This document shows positions 1-9,276 of a DNA stretch of 64,000 nucleotides, one piece after another (position 1 is the stretch's first letter; each line of letters begins with the position of its first letter). The DNA is taken from NCBI GenBank assembly GCA_024760545.1, contig CP060501.1, positions 3,178,036 through 3,242,035 of the forward strand, read 5' to 3'. This DNA is from Nitrospira sp. Its GTDB lineage: Bacteria > Nitrospirota > Nitrospiria > Nitrospirales > Nitrospiraceae. Under the pieces are notes generated by a model, which saw only the letters and a list, made by a program, of their open reading frames with translations, was not told the DNA's origin and ran no database searches. The translations under genes and the position numbers were made by a program.

Positions 1-1
1 C

Positions 2-1984
2 TACGATTGGAAAGCCCAAGCTTCTGTGGCAACCATTCCGGCGGAATCGCGGCAGCCTTATAGCGTGCTCGCCTATTCGAACCAGAGCGATCGGATGGTT
101 CTCCGTCACGGCAACGATGCCGTCTCTGTCTGGCAGCTGGGCAAAAAGCTGGTGCCGCTCAAACATATCGCGCTGGATGTCAAGAAGAAGGTTCCTTCGG
201 TGGCCGCCTCGCCAGATCTGAAAATGCTGGCGATCGCACAGGGGCACACCATTCATCTGCACGACCTTGCCGGAACAGCGATCCGCGACTTGACCATTGA
301 AGACGGAGAGCCGCACGATCTCCTCTTTTCACCCAACGGCTCAACTCTGGCTGCGAGTGTCGGGAACACGATCCTTCTCATCGACACCGTAGAGGCGTCC
401 CTGCGTGCGCGCGCCACGCTGACGGTCGCTGATGGAGCTCGCGGGTCGATCACGCCTCGAGTCTTTTCCCGGGACGGTCATCGACTTGTGGCGGGCAATG
501 GGGAATGGAGTTATCCGCTGTTCGATGCCGACACGGGCAAGCAGGTCTCCTTGACCGAATTCACCTATGCCGATCAAGAACGTGGTGTGCGGTCGCATAC
601 CCATCTCTATGCCGTCGATATTTCCGACGACGCAGACTATTTGGTTGGGCAACCGGAGTATCCCTCCACGTTGCAGATGTGGGATCTGCGCACCGGCTCC
701 CTATTGCCGGATCTCTGCGGAAACGACTGCCGGAACATGGGACCGCGCGTTTCGCTGCTCAGATGGTCGCCGACAGGTTCGAAAATTGTGGTTGGAATGC
801 AAGGAGGCCAGAATCCGGACGTAGACGGCAAGATATCGGTGTGGGATGTACAGACCAGGTCCCCGGAACTGGTGCTGGACCCCAGCCAACCGCAAGCGAA
901 AGTGTTGGCGAAGCGCGTCGTGCCGGACGTCGTGGCGGCTGAGCCGTCGGTGAATTCTGGCGGGCCTTCCGCCGCAAGTGCGAGACCGGCCTTCATCCAT
1001 GCGTCGGCGGTGCGTTCGATGGCAAGTTCCCCCAGCGCAAATGTCCTTGCCACCACCGGCGATGACGGCATGCTCAAAATATGGGACCCAGGGCAGGGAA
1101 GGCTCTTGCGTCAACTGGTTCTCGCTTCTCCCGGAAGTGCGTTGGCGTTCAGTGCCGACGGTCTGATCCTAGCGATGGGCACCACCAAGGGAGAAATACG
1201 GCTATGGGAAACTCAAACCTGGCGGGAGTTTCCATCCTATTCAAGCCGGCAAGGCCGGATCAATGCCCTGCAATTTCTACCCGGCAATCGCCTTCTCGTT
1301 GTGGCGGGAGAACAACCGAAAGTGCCTGTGGTGGATGTCTCGACACGCGAAGTGATGAAAGAACTTGTGCATACCGGCTTCTCTCAGGCCTGCGATACGA
1401 AAGGTTGTGTCAAGAAACGGGCGATACAGGGAGAAGTCGTAGAAAGTTTGAGTCTGGTGGATGGAAGCCCTTTTCTCTTAACGGAATCACGGAACGGCCG
1501 TGCCGTCTGGGATACCAGGACCTGGAGGGAAATTGACAAGCCGGTCGGGCTCCCGGATGTGTGGTCCGGTCTTGGATGGAAACGTCCTTTTGTTTCGACG
1601 ACCATTCGTCCTGGTGATCAGAAGGTGTTCACGCTCGCTGTCTGGGATACCAAGCGCAATGGTATCATGGCGAGCCTCGATACCTTCACCAAACGGGACA
1701 CGGAAATAGTCGAGAATGGACCGACGGTGGCATTGGGGACATCGATGGCCGTCGATCCGCTGTATCGATGGGCGGCCACTCGTATTGGTGAACATGTGTC
1801 AGTGTGGGATCTTTCTGTTCAAGCCAAGAAGAAGACCTTCCATGTGAAAACCCCCTCTCATCTCCACTGGACGAGCGATGGAAAATATTTGCTCGTCTCC
1901 ACGCTCGACCGGAAAATGCTTGTCTGGTCCGCGGAAACCATGGAACCGGTCCATTACCTGCGGGATCCTTCCATAAGCCGATAG
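2..1984 (+). CDS. WD40 repeat protein, 5' end outside window
   Basis: The frame is open to the left edge, so the first GTG at 26 is probably internal and the gene begins upstream. The visible 660 residues contain repeated beta-propeller blades ending in W-D or W-E signatures (SVWDVQT, LKIWDPGQG, IRLWETQTW, SVWDLSVQ), typical of WD40 scaffolds. Blades are spread from about residue 30 to the C-terminus, with a less regular Ala/Ser-rich insert near residues 290-330. No catalytic domain is visible in this part; such proteins often carry a kinase, caspase-like or transporter domain at the N-terminus, which cannot be judged here. The role is unknown; a protein-interaction scaffold is the family-level inference. 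Confidence 0.85.
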   Translation, partial: YDWKAQASVATIPAESRQPYSVLAYSNQSDRMVLRHGNDAVSVWQLGKKLVPLKHIALDVKKKVPSVAASPDLKMLAIAQGHTIHLHDLAGTAIRDLTIEDGEPHDLLFSPNGSTLAASVGNTILLIDTVEASLRARATLTVADGARGSITPRVFSRDGHRLVAGNGEWSYPLFDADTGKQVSLTEFTYADQERGVRSHTHLYAVDISDDADYLVGQPEYPSTLQMWDLRTGSLLPDLCGNDCRNMGPRVSLLRWSPTGSKIVVGMQGGQNPDVDGKISVWDVQTRSPELVLDPSQPQAKVLAKRVVPDVVAAEPSVNSGGPSAASARPAFIHASAVRSMASSPSANVLATTGDDGMLKIWDPGQGRLLRQLVLASPGSALAFSADGLILAMGTTKGEIRLWETQTWREFPSYSSRQGRINALQFLPGNRLLVVAGEQPKVPVVDVSTREVMKELVHTGFSQACDTKGCVKKRAIQGEVVESLSLVDGSPFLLTESRNGRAVWDTRTWREIDKPVGLPDVWSGLGWKRPFVSTTIRPGDQKVFTLAVWDTKRNGIMASLDTFTKRDTEIVENGPTVALGTSMAVDPLYRWAATRIGEHVSVWDLSVQAKKKTFHVKTPSHLHWTSDGKYLLVSTLDRKMLVWSAETMEPVHYLRDPSISR

Positions 1985-2326
1985 CTGGGTCTTGACCAGC
2001 GGTTATACCGAGGGGTTAGTCGCGCACGACGATTGACCGAATGCTTGCATGATCAGTTGTTGCCGCATGGTGTAGCCCAATCGTATAAAGCCGGCCCAAG
2101 CACTCTCGGTCCATTTCTCTTTCTAGTAGGCCAACCTAGTAGTCGGATAACTTATTGGTGTATTGGGTGCCGAGCTTTCTATCACTTACTTCGACATGAT
2201 GAAATAATAATGACCGTGGAAAATTCATAAACTAGGTATGGTCTGACAGCCATATCGGAAACATCATATGGATCGAGCCTAGAACAGCGAGATGTACCGG
2301 CAGATGATCATTAAATGGTTTTGAGC
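1985..2326. other. Intergenic region, no gene seen
   Basis: This 342-nt gap separates the WD40 gene from the convergent pentapeptide-repeat gene. A 65-codon open frame at 2033-2230 has no recognisable composition or ribosome site and is not accepted. I see no clear hairpin followed by a T-run on either strand. Confidence 0.5.
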
Positions 2327-3463
2327 CTACCTTGGCTGCGCAGTGCGTTGGTCCTTGGCTTTCTGTTCAGCTGGAACGATCACGGCAGATTCAAGTGACG
2401 TGATCAGGTCATGTTGGTCTTGGTAGAGGAAGGTTTTCAGAACCCAAGGATACCGTTGTAGGTGCTCAAACATCGTATATTCCTGCTTCTGGGATGCAAG
2501 CAGCAACGGTTGGACAGGTACGGAAGGTAGGTCTTTAACGAAGCTCATCAATTCATGGGGGATGCTCTTAGGGTCAGTGAGGTCCGCGATAACGAACCTG
2601 GCCATGCCCGCTAATGTCATCACTGTTTCAGTGAGGTCTCTTGTCGCAGGTCTCTCAAAATCAAAAACAACCGGCGAATAGTTCGTTCTTCGAAGCTTGT
2701 CTCGAATGGCGTCAAGTATTATCTTGCGCTCAGGCGTAAAGCGTCCCAAAATCAAAACGACCTTCGAGGTGATAGTATCGATAACCTGGCGAATGCTTGG
2801 ATTATCAAGAAGTAGGTATATGAACTGCGCTATTTGGAGATTGTCAACGGTAAGATCAGATTGTCCAGATGGGGTAATAATGAGATCGGTCTGCTGGGTC
2901 TCCTTAAGTTCTAAGTCCCAGGCTGCCAGGCCATAGACGCGGCAGCCTGTAAAGATGGCCTTATTGCACGTCGTACGAACAAAGATAGCGCGTTCAAGCG
3001 TAGCGGCGGTCAAGTCGGCTTCGCTGAGGTCCGCCTCGCTGAAGTTCGCTCCCTCAAGGTGTGTGTTGCGGAGGTTCGCCCATCTTAGGTCGGCGAGGCG
3101 GAGGTTTGCCCCCTCGAGGTTTGCCTCGCAGAGGTTCGCTCTGGGGAGGCGCGCCGCCTGGAGAAATGCCTGGACGAGGTTCGCCTTGTTCAGGGTCGCC
3201 TTGCTTAGGTCCACTGCATAGAGGTCCGCCATGCGAAGGTCTGCGCCGGTGAGGTCCGCTCCTGGGAGGTCTGACTTGCGGAGGTTTGCCCCCTCGAGTT
3301 TCGCGTTCCGGAGATCCGCCCTGGGTAGGTCGATTCCGCGGAGATTCGCATTACGGAGGTTCGCTCCGCTTAGGTCTGGTTTGACGTTAGGGTTATCTGC
3401 TATCCAGTTGTTCCACTCCCCCACATTTCTTGTGATGAGGTTAAGGTGTTCAGGGTTCGCCAT
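2327..3463 (-). CDS. Pentapeptide-repeat protein with TIR-like C-terminal domain
   Basis: Of 378 residues, about 28-175 form a run of A(D/N)LxX pentapeptides (GANLRNANLRGIDLPRADLR), which fold as a right-handed quadrilateral beta-helix. A conserved joint (CRVYGLAAWDLELKETQQ) leads to a C-terminal alpha/beta domain from about residue 235: KVVLILGRF, then FDFERPATRDLTET, then MARFVIADLTDP. That order resembles TIR-like/nucleotide-binding Rossmannoid domains; a nucleoside deoxyribosyltransferase-like fold is the alternative. I recall this architecture in many environmental bacteria but know of no settled function. There is no signal peptide, so it should be cytosolic. It stands alone between the WD40 gene and top6B. 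An NAD-related or immune sensing role is inference only. Confidence 0.85.
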   Translation of the reverse strand: MANPEHLNLITRNVGEWNNWIADNPNVKPDLSGANLRNANLRGIDLPRADLRNAKLEGANLRKSDLPGADLTGADLRMADLYAVDLSKATLNKANLVQAFLQAARLPRANLCEANLEGANLRLADLRWANLRNTHLEGANFSEADLSEADLTAATLERAIFVRTTCNKAIFTGCRVYGLAAWDLELKETQQTDLIITPSGQSDLTVDNLQIAQFIYLLLDNPSIRQVIDTITSKVVLILGRFTPERKIILDAIRDKLRRTNYSPVVFDFERPATRDLTETVMTLAGMARFVIADLTDPKSIPHELMSFVKDLPSVPVQPLLLASQKQEYTMFEHLQRYPWVLKTFLYQDQHDLITSLESAVIVPAEQKAKDQRTAQPR

Positions 3464-3783
3464 TTGGACAATGGAGAAGAGGAAAACTATTTTGACATGA
3501 TGACAAATGCAAATATGTCAGTCAATCAACAAGTAGATCACAATGTTCCTAAGGTAGTCTGTTCTTCTTGACTCCGGTGTAAACGCGGGATCCTTCCATC
3601 ACACGATGACAACCTTCCGATACACTCAACCGGCAGTCATCACGGGGTCGTGTTTGCGGTCCATTTCTGAGCGAGGCATGCAATCCCTGAAGATGGCCTT
3701 ACGTGACGGAGCCATTTGGTGCCATTGTTTCCGCAAAAGTTTTGTGGTACCACACAAGGAACGTTTGTTTCATGCGAGGGTGA
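3464..3783. other. Divergent intergenic region upstream of top6B
   Basis: This 320-nt stretch lies between the divergent starts of the pentapeptide-repeat gene and top6B and must hold both promoters. It is AT-richer than its flanks. The only useful site I can point to is the GCGAGGGTGA ribosome-binding sequence just before the top6B ATG at 3784. Open frames crossing it look like chance frames. Confidence 0.45.
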
Positions 3784-5877
3784 ATGGCAAAAAAGAAAGC
3801 ATCCGCATCACATACTGAATCAACACCTTCCGCTCCTCCGCCGATCCCTGAACCATCCGCAAAAAAGAAAGCCCCCAAGCAGGCAGAACGGGTGACTGCG
3901 GTTGAGATGGGGGCGCGGCAGCGGGAGATCTCCGTCTCGGAATTTTTCACGAAGAACCGGCACCTGCTCGGGTTCGACAATCCGCGCAAGGCATTGTTGA
4001 CGTGCGTCAAGGAAGCAGTCGATAACGCGCTCGATGCCTGCGAAGAAGCCGGAATTCTTCCGGACGTGACGGTCAAGTTGGAGGTTGTGCCGAACGGAGA
4101 GCCGGTCGCGCCCAGCCAAGCCAGCAGGTTTCGCGTCACGGTGACCGACAATGGCCCCGGCATTGTTCGCCAGCAGATTCCCAGAATTTTTGCCAAGCTG
4201 CTCTACGGATCCAAGTTTCATCGTTTGCGAATGAGCCGCGGCCAGCAGGGGATCGGCATTTCCGCCGCCGGAATGTATGGGCAGCTCACGACCGGGAAAC
4301 CGGTCAAAATTATTTCCCGTATCGGGCCTAAAGCCGCCGCCCATTTTTTCGAAGTCCAGATCGATACGAAGAAAAACGAGCCGCTGGTTCACGAGAACAA
4401 ACAGATCAACTGGGAGCAGCCGCGGGGCACCCAAGTTGCGCTGGAAGTCGAAGGCAAGTATCAGAAAGGCCGAGCCTCCGTCGATGAATGGCTCGAACAG
4501 ACCTCCATCGCCAACCCCCACGTTAAACTGATCTATCAGACACCTGAAGGAGAGACAAAAGAATACCCCCGCACCTATCACGAGTTGCCCCCGCAACCTC
4601 GCGAGATCAAGCCGCACCCGTACGGCATCGAGTTCGGCATGTTGCTCAAGATGTTGCAGGACACGAAGAGCCATTCGCTGTCCGGCTTTCTCGCGGGTGA
4701 TTTTTGCCGGGTGTCTTCCCCCATGGCGGATGAGATCTGCAAGGCGGCGAAGGTACGTCCGGATCTCAGACCTCGCGACCTCAAAGGGCCTGCGGCAGAG
4801 ACGCTCTACAAGGCATTGCAGGAAACCAAGATCATGGCGCCGCCGACCAATTGCATTTCACCGATCGGCGAAAAGGCGATCCTGGCGGGACTCTACAAGC
4901 AGATCAAAGGCGAGTTTTATACGGCCGTGAGCCGGCCACCGGCGGTGTATCGCGGCAATCCCTTCATCATCGAAGCGGGGCTTGCCTACGGCAATCGGCC
5001 GCAGGATCAGAACAAGCCGCAACAACCGGCCGTGCCGAAAGCCGAGGGAGAACACGAGGAGGAAGACTCGGAACTTGCCCGGGTGATCCGTTACGCCAAT
5101 CGGGTGCCGTTGCTGTATCAGCAATCGGCCTGTGCGACGTTCAAGGCCGTCATGAGCACGACGTGGAAGAACTACGGCTTGACGCAGTCGCGCGGCGCAT
5201 TGCCGGCCGGACCGATGGTCATTTTCGTCCATATGGCTTCGGTGTGGGTGCCGTTTACAAGCGAGTCCAAAGAAGCGATCGCCGATTACGACGAGATCCA
5301 AAAGGAAATCACCCTGGCGCTTCGCGAGTGCGGGAGGCGGTTAGGACTTTTCATTCGTCGGCGTGAGCGGGCGGCCAGTGAATATCGGCGGCGGAATATT
5401 TTCGAGCTGTATATCGAAGAAGTCGTCGAGGCGTGTAACCGGTTGAAAGGCGGCAAGCTGCCGAAGGAAAAACTGAAAGCACAGCTCCAGAAGGTTGCGA
5501 CCTCCCGCACGGGCGGTCAGAAAACCGATGAAGCGCTGGGGAAGACCGGTGCAGGGCCTGAAGGATTGCCTCATTCGATTATCGTCACGGCGGAGGGAGT
5601 CGAGGGCGAGACTGAATTAGCCACTCAGGTCGAGGCCGATCAGGTTGCAGCGGCGCCTGCGACTGAGCCGGATCTTCTGGGTGACACACGGTCGGTAGAC
5701 GAGAGTGCTTCGAAAGAGAAATCCAGCCGACCAAGGACATCGGAGAAGTCGCTAAGAAAAGCGAAAGCGAAACCAGATCAGATGGCGCTCTTTGCCGGCG
5801 GGTCTGGGGCGAAGAAGAAACCAGGTGGGAAGTCTGTCAGGCCGACCAAGGCAGCGGCTCCGCGCAAATCTAAATAG
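3784..5877 (+). CDS. top6B: DNA topoisomerase VI subunit B
   Basis: This is the ATPase subunit of a type IIB topoisomerase, which with subunit A passes one duplex through a double-strand break. The GHKL ATPase motifs are clear: N-box KEAVDNALDACEEAG (Asp80/Asn81), TDNGPGI, and the lid SRGQQGIGISAAGMYGQ. The transducer domain carries the conserved WKNYGLTQ switch-lysine motif. The helix-two-turn-helix region lies between. At 697 residues it is longer than typical archaeal subunits (about 530-620). The extra length is a Glu/Ala- and then Lys-rich tail after about residue 570, ending in a basic stretch that may bind DNA. Subunit A follows after 6 nt. Topo VI is mainly archaeal and eukaryotic and is scattered in bacteria. 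Confidence 0.96.
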   Translation: MAKKKASASHTESTPSAPPPIPEPSAKKKAPKQAERVTAVEMGARQREISVSEFFTKNRHLLGFDNPRKALLTCVKEAVDNALDACEEAGILPDVTVKLEVVPNGEPVAPSQASRFRVTVTDNGPGIVRQQIPRIFAKLLYGSKFHRLRMSRGQQGIGISAAGMYGQLTTGKPVKIISRIGPKAAAHFFEVQIDTKKNEPLVHENKQINWEQPRGTQVALEVEGKYQKGRASVDEWLEQTSIANPHVKLIYQTPEGETKEYPRTYHELPPQPREIKPHPYGIEFGMLLKMLQDTKSHSLSGFLAGDFCRVSSPMADEICKAAKVRPDLRPRDLKGPAAETLYKALQETKIMAPPTNCISPIGEKAILAGLYKQIKGEFYTAVSRPPAVYRGNPFIIEAGLAYGNRPQDQNKPQQPAVPKAEGEHEEEDSELARVIRYANRVPLLYQQSACATFKAVMSTTWKNYGLTQSRGALPAGPMVIFVHMASVWVPFTSESKEAIADYDEIQKEITLALRECGRRLGLFIRRRERAASEYRRRNIFELYIEEVVEACNRLKGGKLPKEKLKAQLQKVATSRTGGQKTDEALGKTGAGPEGLPHSIIVTAEGVEGETELATQVEADQVAAAPATEPDLLGDTRSVDESASKEKSSRPRTSEKSLRKAKAKPDQMALFAGGSGAKKKPGGKSVRPTKAAAPRKSK

Positions 5878-5883
5878 GACATC

Positions 5884-6987
5884 ATGACGACGAAGACGAA
5901 GAAAACGACTCATGTCGAGAAGAAGCTGATCGGCCTGGCCGATATCGTGATCCAGGCAGCCGAACGGTCGAAAGACCCGACGTTTCAGATTCCGATCCGC
6001 GCCCTGTCCAATGTGTCCTTCAACGAGCGCAAGGGCCTGATCGAAATGGGGAGTAAGAAACAGGAGCGGTCGTTTTTCAATGTCGGCATGGCAAAGAAAT
6101 TCATGCAGACGGTGCTGGTGGCGGACGCCCTCTCTGAGTTGCAGCGCGCCGATCTGACGACGTCGCTACGCGAAATCTACTATCGCACGAAACATACGAT
6201 CAAAGACTCACACGAGAACACCTTCGATACCCAGGATGAATCCGATCCAGTTATTGAAGATTTGGAAGTCTCCCTCGCCGCTCTTCGTGAGGAGTTGCAT
6301 GTTCGAGCGGAGAACAGCGGCAGTATCGTCGGGCCGGTGGTTTTCGGAGATGACGGCGACCGCGTTGACTGCTCTAAGCTCGGCAAAGGCGGGTACTCGG
6401 TGCCGTCGATTGTGGAGCCGGAGTATCTGGAGATTCGCCGCTGCACGGCGGATTTCGTGCTACTCGTCGAAAAGGGAACACAGTGGAACCGACTGTCGGA
6501 GGATAAGTTCTGGCGTCGCTATAACTGTGTGTTACTCACTGGCAATGGTCAGCCGCCGCGCGGGGTCAGACGATTAGCGAGACGGCTCCATGAGGAATAT
6601 CGTCTGCCGGTCTATGTCTTGGTCGATAACGATCCATGGGGGTACTACATTTACTCTGTCATCAAGCAGGGCTCGATCAATCTGGCCTTTGAAAGCCAGC
6701 GCATGGCAATTCCGAAGGCCAAGTTCATGGGTTTATCGAGCGCCGACCCGGAGCGGTATGAGTTGCCGCGCAACGTCGGCATCAAGTTGAACGACAAAGA
6801 CATCGCCCGCGCAAAAGAGTTGATGAACTATCAGTGGTTCCAGAAACCGGCCTGGCAGGCGGAGATCAAGCGGATGCTGGCGAGTGGATTGAAGTACGAG
6901 CTTGATGCGTTGGCGAACAAAGACTTTCAGTACCTCACGAAGAAGTACCTGCCGAGGAAACTCAAAGAGAAAGACTGGTTAGACTAG
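5884..6987 (+). CDS. top6A: DNA topoisomerase VI subunit A (Spo11-like)
   Basis: This is the DNA-cleaving subunit, homologous to Spo11. The winged-helix CAP domain carries LREIYYRTKHT, where one of the Tyr99/Tyr100 pair is the nucleophile for the 5'-phosphotyrosyl bond. The Toprim domain follows, with LLTGNGQPPRGVRRL and the metal-binding VLVDNDPWGYYIYS (Asp248, Asp250). Length 367 is normal for the family. The ATG is preceded by AGGACATC, and only 6 nt separate it from top6B, so the two are co-transcribed and probably made in fixed ratio. The downstream helicase gene reads in the same direction. No catalytic residue is missing, so an active enzyme is expected. Confidence 0.96.
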   Translation: MTTKTKKTTHVEKKLIGLADIVIQAAERSKDPTFQIPIRALSNVSFNERKGLIEMGSKKQERSFFNVGMAKKFMQTVLVADALSELQRADLTTSLREIYYRTKHTIKDSHENTFDTQDESDPVIEDLEVSLAALREELHVRAENSGSIVGPVVFGDDGDRVDCSKLGKGGYSVPSIVEPEYLEIRRCTADFVLLVEKGTQWNRLSEDKFWRRYNCVLLTGNGQPPRGVRRLARRLHEEYRLPVYVLVDNDPWGYYIYSVIKQGSINLAFESQRMAIPKAKFMGLSSADPERYELPRNVGIKLNDKDIARAKELMNYQWFQKPAWQAEIKRMLASGLKYELDALANKDFQYLTKKYLPRKLKEKDWLD

Positions 6988-7045
6988 CCAGCACCATTTG
7001 AGTCAGCGTTGCGGCGCTGGCTGTCCTCACGTGCACACACTTGCC

Positions 7046-8605
7046 ATGAAGACTTTGCCTGCCTGGACGGCACTCCTTCGAGATTGGCAGCGCCGCGCTG
7101 TCTCGGCAGTGCGTGCCCATTCAACGACAGACTTTCTCGCGATGGCGACCCCCGCTGCCGGGAAAACGCGATTTGCCCTGGCCGTCGCGCACCATTATCT
7201 GACCCAGCGAGCGGCTGTTCGGGTGGTGGTGGTCTGTCCGACCAATCATTTGCGGGGGCAATGGTCGGATGCGGCGGGTAAGGTCGGCCTGCATCTCGAT
7301 CCGGCTCTGACGAACGACCAGGCCGTTGAGGCGGCGGACTATCACGGCGCCGTGGTCACCTACCAGCAAGTCTGCCTGTCTCCCGCGATCTTTCAACGGG
7401 CGTGCAAGGGCAAAAGGACTTTGCTCATTCTCGACGAGCTGCACCATGCCGGGGACGGTAAGAATTGGGGGAAGGCGCTGCGCACGGCGTTCGATCCGGC
7501 CGTGTTCCGGCTGGTTCTTTCGGGTACGCCGTTTCGTTCAGACAACAATCCGATCCCGTTTATCCGGTACGAACATGGAGAGAGCAGGGCCGATTTCAGT
7601 TACGGCTACACCGACGCAATACGCGACGGTGTCTGCCGGCCGATCGTCTTTCCCAGCTATGAAGGCGAACTCACCTGGTTTTCGGAAGGCCGCGAACATA
7701 CGGCGACGTTCCAAGATGGGCTAACGTTCGACCGGCAGCGGGAACGCTTGAAGACGGCGCTATTACAAGAAACCTGGCTCGGTCCGGTGATCACCGATGC
7801 GCATGCGCAACTCACCCGATTGCGCAAGGACGAACAAAGTGATGCGGGAGGGCTGATCGTAAGTATGGATCAAGATCATGCCCGCTGGGTCGCGGAACTC
7901 GTCGGCCGCATCACCGGCAGCAAAGCAGCGATTGCGGTGTCGGACGACCCGACGGCATCCCGCGTGATCGAGGAATTTGCCGGGCACAAGAAGCAACAGT
8001 GGTTGGTCGCGGTCAATATGGTCAGTGAGGGCGTGGACATTCCGCGTCTTCGTGTCGGCGTGTACGGCACGAATGTGCTGACGGAAATGTACTTCCGGCA
8101 GGTGGTGGGACGGTTCGTCCGAATGCAGGACGGCATGCCCAAACCGCAACGGGCCTGGCTCTATCTGCCTAAAGATCCGGTCCTGGCGCACTATGCGAGA
8201 CAGATCAAGGCGGAGCGCGATCATGTGTTGGAGGACATTGTGCCGGCCGGACAACGGGATCTCTTCGGTCGTGTCGTGGTCTCGACCAACGAATACATGC
8301 CGTTGATGGCCGTGCCCAAGATAGACAGTGTCATCGGAGAAGACGACGCAAGGGACGAGAACGAGGCAGCTGTCGTCGGCGATCCAACAGTCTCACTCCA
8401 CGAACAAAAGAGAGACCTCCGCGATCTTCACCGGTTGCTGGTCAGCGCCGTATCAAGGAACAGCGGAATCGACCATCGGCGCCTGAATGCGGAACTGATC
8501 GCGCGCACCGGGAGCCGTGTCGATCAAGCGACGATGGATCAGCTCCGCCGGCGCATCCAACTCTTGGAACGGTGGCGCGACCGAGGCTACGAAGGCAAGC
8601 GATGA
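7046..8605 (+). CDS. Superfamily II DEAD/DEAH-type helicase (XPB/SSL2-like)
   Basis: About 519 residues with the full SF2 set: motif I ATPAAGKTRFAL, motif II LILDELHHAGD (DELH box), motif III VLSGTPF, motif V MVSEGVDIPRLRVGVY and motif VI QVVGRFVRMQ. The layout resembles short XPB/SSL2 or type III restriction-like translocases without an attached nuclease. The C-terminal 130 residues are charged and have no motif I recognise. I chose ATG 7046 because it begins just before the conserved WTALLRDWQ segment; a TTG at 6998 would add 16 residues, and neither has a good ribosome site. It follows top6A by under 60 nt, which suggests a shared transcript and a DNA-processing role. Confidence 0.88.
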   Translation: MKTLPAWTALLRDWQRRAVSAVRAHSTTDFLAMATPAAGKTRFALAVAHHYLTQRAAVRVVVVCPTNHLRGQWSDAAGKVGLHLDPALTNDQAVEAADYHGAVVTYQQVCLSPAIFQRACKGKRTLLILDELHHAGDGKNWGKALRTAFDPAVFRLVLSGTPFRSDNNPIPFIRYEHGESRADFSYGYTDAIRDGVCRPIVFPSYEGELTWFSEGREHTATFQDGLTFDRQRERLKTALLQETWLGPVITDAHAQLTRLRKDEQSDAGGLIVSMDQDHARWVAELVGRITGSKAAIAVSDDPTASRVIEEFAGHKKQQWLVAVNMVSEGVDIPRLRVGVYGTNVLTEMYFRQVVGRFVRMQDGMPKPQRAWLYLPKDPVLAHYARQIKAERDHVLEDIVPAGQRDLFGRVVVSTNEYMPLMAVPKIDSVIGEDDARDENEAAVVGDPTVSLHEQKRDLRDLHRLLVSAVSRNSGIDHRRLNAELIARTGSRVDQATMDQLRRRIQLLERWRDRGYEGKR

Positions 8606-8759
8606 TGGGATGCATGGTTTGGTGAGTCCTGCCGGCGGGCGTACACAAGCACATGGACATCAGGACCGCACCACACGTGATCGATCTAATCCTTGAAGAC
8701 CTAGCCCCAATGGCCTCGACGAGGCAGTCTTGTTTCTATCGCGCCGTGATCCGATCAGC

Positions 8760-8984
8760 TTAATTCGGCGGCAGCATCCAATACGACCAGACAAGAATAA
8801 CCGGAGCTGCCACATACATGGCCGTTTTCCCGAAGGAATCGTAGACTCCATAAATCAGGATTGTGGCAATGAAGGCGAAATAGATCCACCCGATACCTCG
8901 ATAGCTGGCGTTGTGTTCTACCGCCAAGGCGAGGGCAGGGGATCCAAGGATCAGTCCGGCTGAGAGTGTGGCTAAACGTTTCAT
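8760..8984 (-). CDS. Small exported/membrane protein
   Basis: 74 residues. The N-terminus MKRLATLSAGLILGSPALALA is signal-peptide-like, and two hydrophobic helices follow (about residues 30-47 and 54-70), the second ending in SYWMLPPN. The start is supported by a strong GGAAGGAG site 7-8 nt upstream. No family is recognised. Most likely it is a two- or three-helix inner-membrane microprotein. It is alone on the minus strand and faces the helicase gene tail to tail. Confidence 0.7.
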   Translation of the reverse strand: MKRLATLSAGLILGSPALALAVEHNASYRGIGWIYFAFIATILIYGVYDSFGKTAMYVAAPVILVWSYWMLPPN

Positions 8985-9276
8985 CGCGGGCTCCTTCCAA
9001 GACAGGTAAACGGACAGGACGTGTTGCCGAGGCAGGGTGCGGTTGCGGACACAAGAACGCCCTCATAGTGATGGACACCAGGAGGGCGTGATGGTTGTCG
9101 CGGATAACGCTCTATGGTGGGCTGGGAAAAACCTAGCAAACAGTCACAGAACACCTCTTTGTCTAAATGGAATGAGTTATGCTGGGCCTTTCTGGCTAGG
9201 AAGTCAAATCAGGGACAATCCAAATGCCAACGTCGAGGACATTGCTGCGCGCTAGCTTGAGGTGTCTTGAATGGTG

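Noticed and set aside
2033-2230. 65-codon plus-strand frame after the WD40 gene
   Set aside because: It has no ribosome site, signal peptide or family pattern.
2955-3500. Plus-strand frames rich in Arg/Phe/Ala repeats
   Set aside because: They are the antisense image of the pentapeptide repeats and reflect that gene's periodic codons.
3606-3818. 70-codon plus-strand frame before top6B
   Set aside because: It overlaps the well-supported top6B start in another frame and has no supporting signal.
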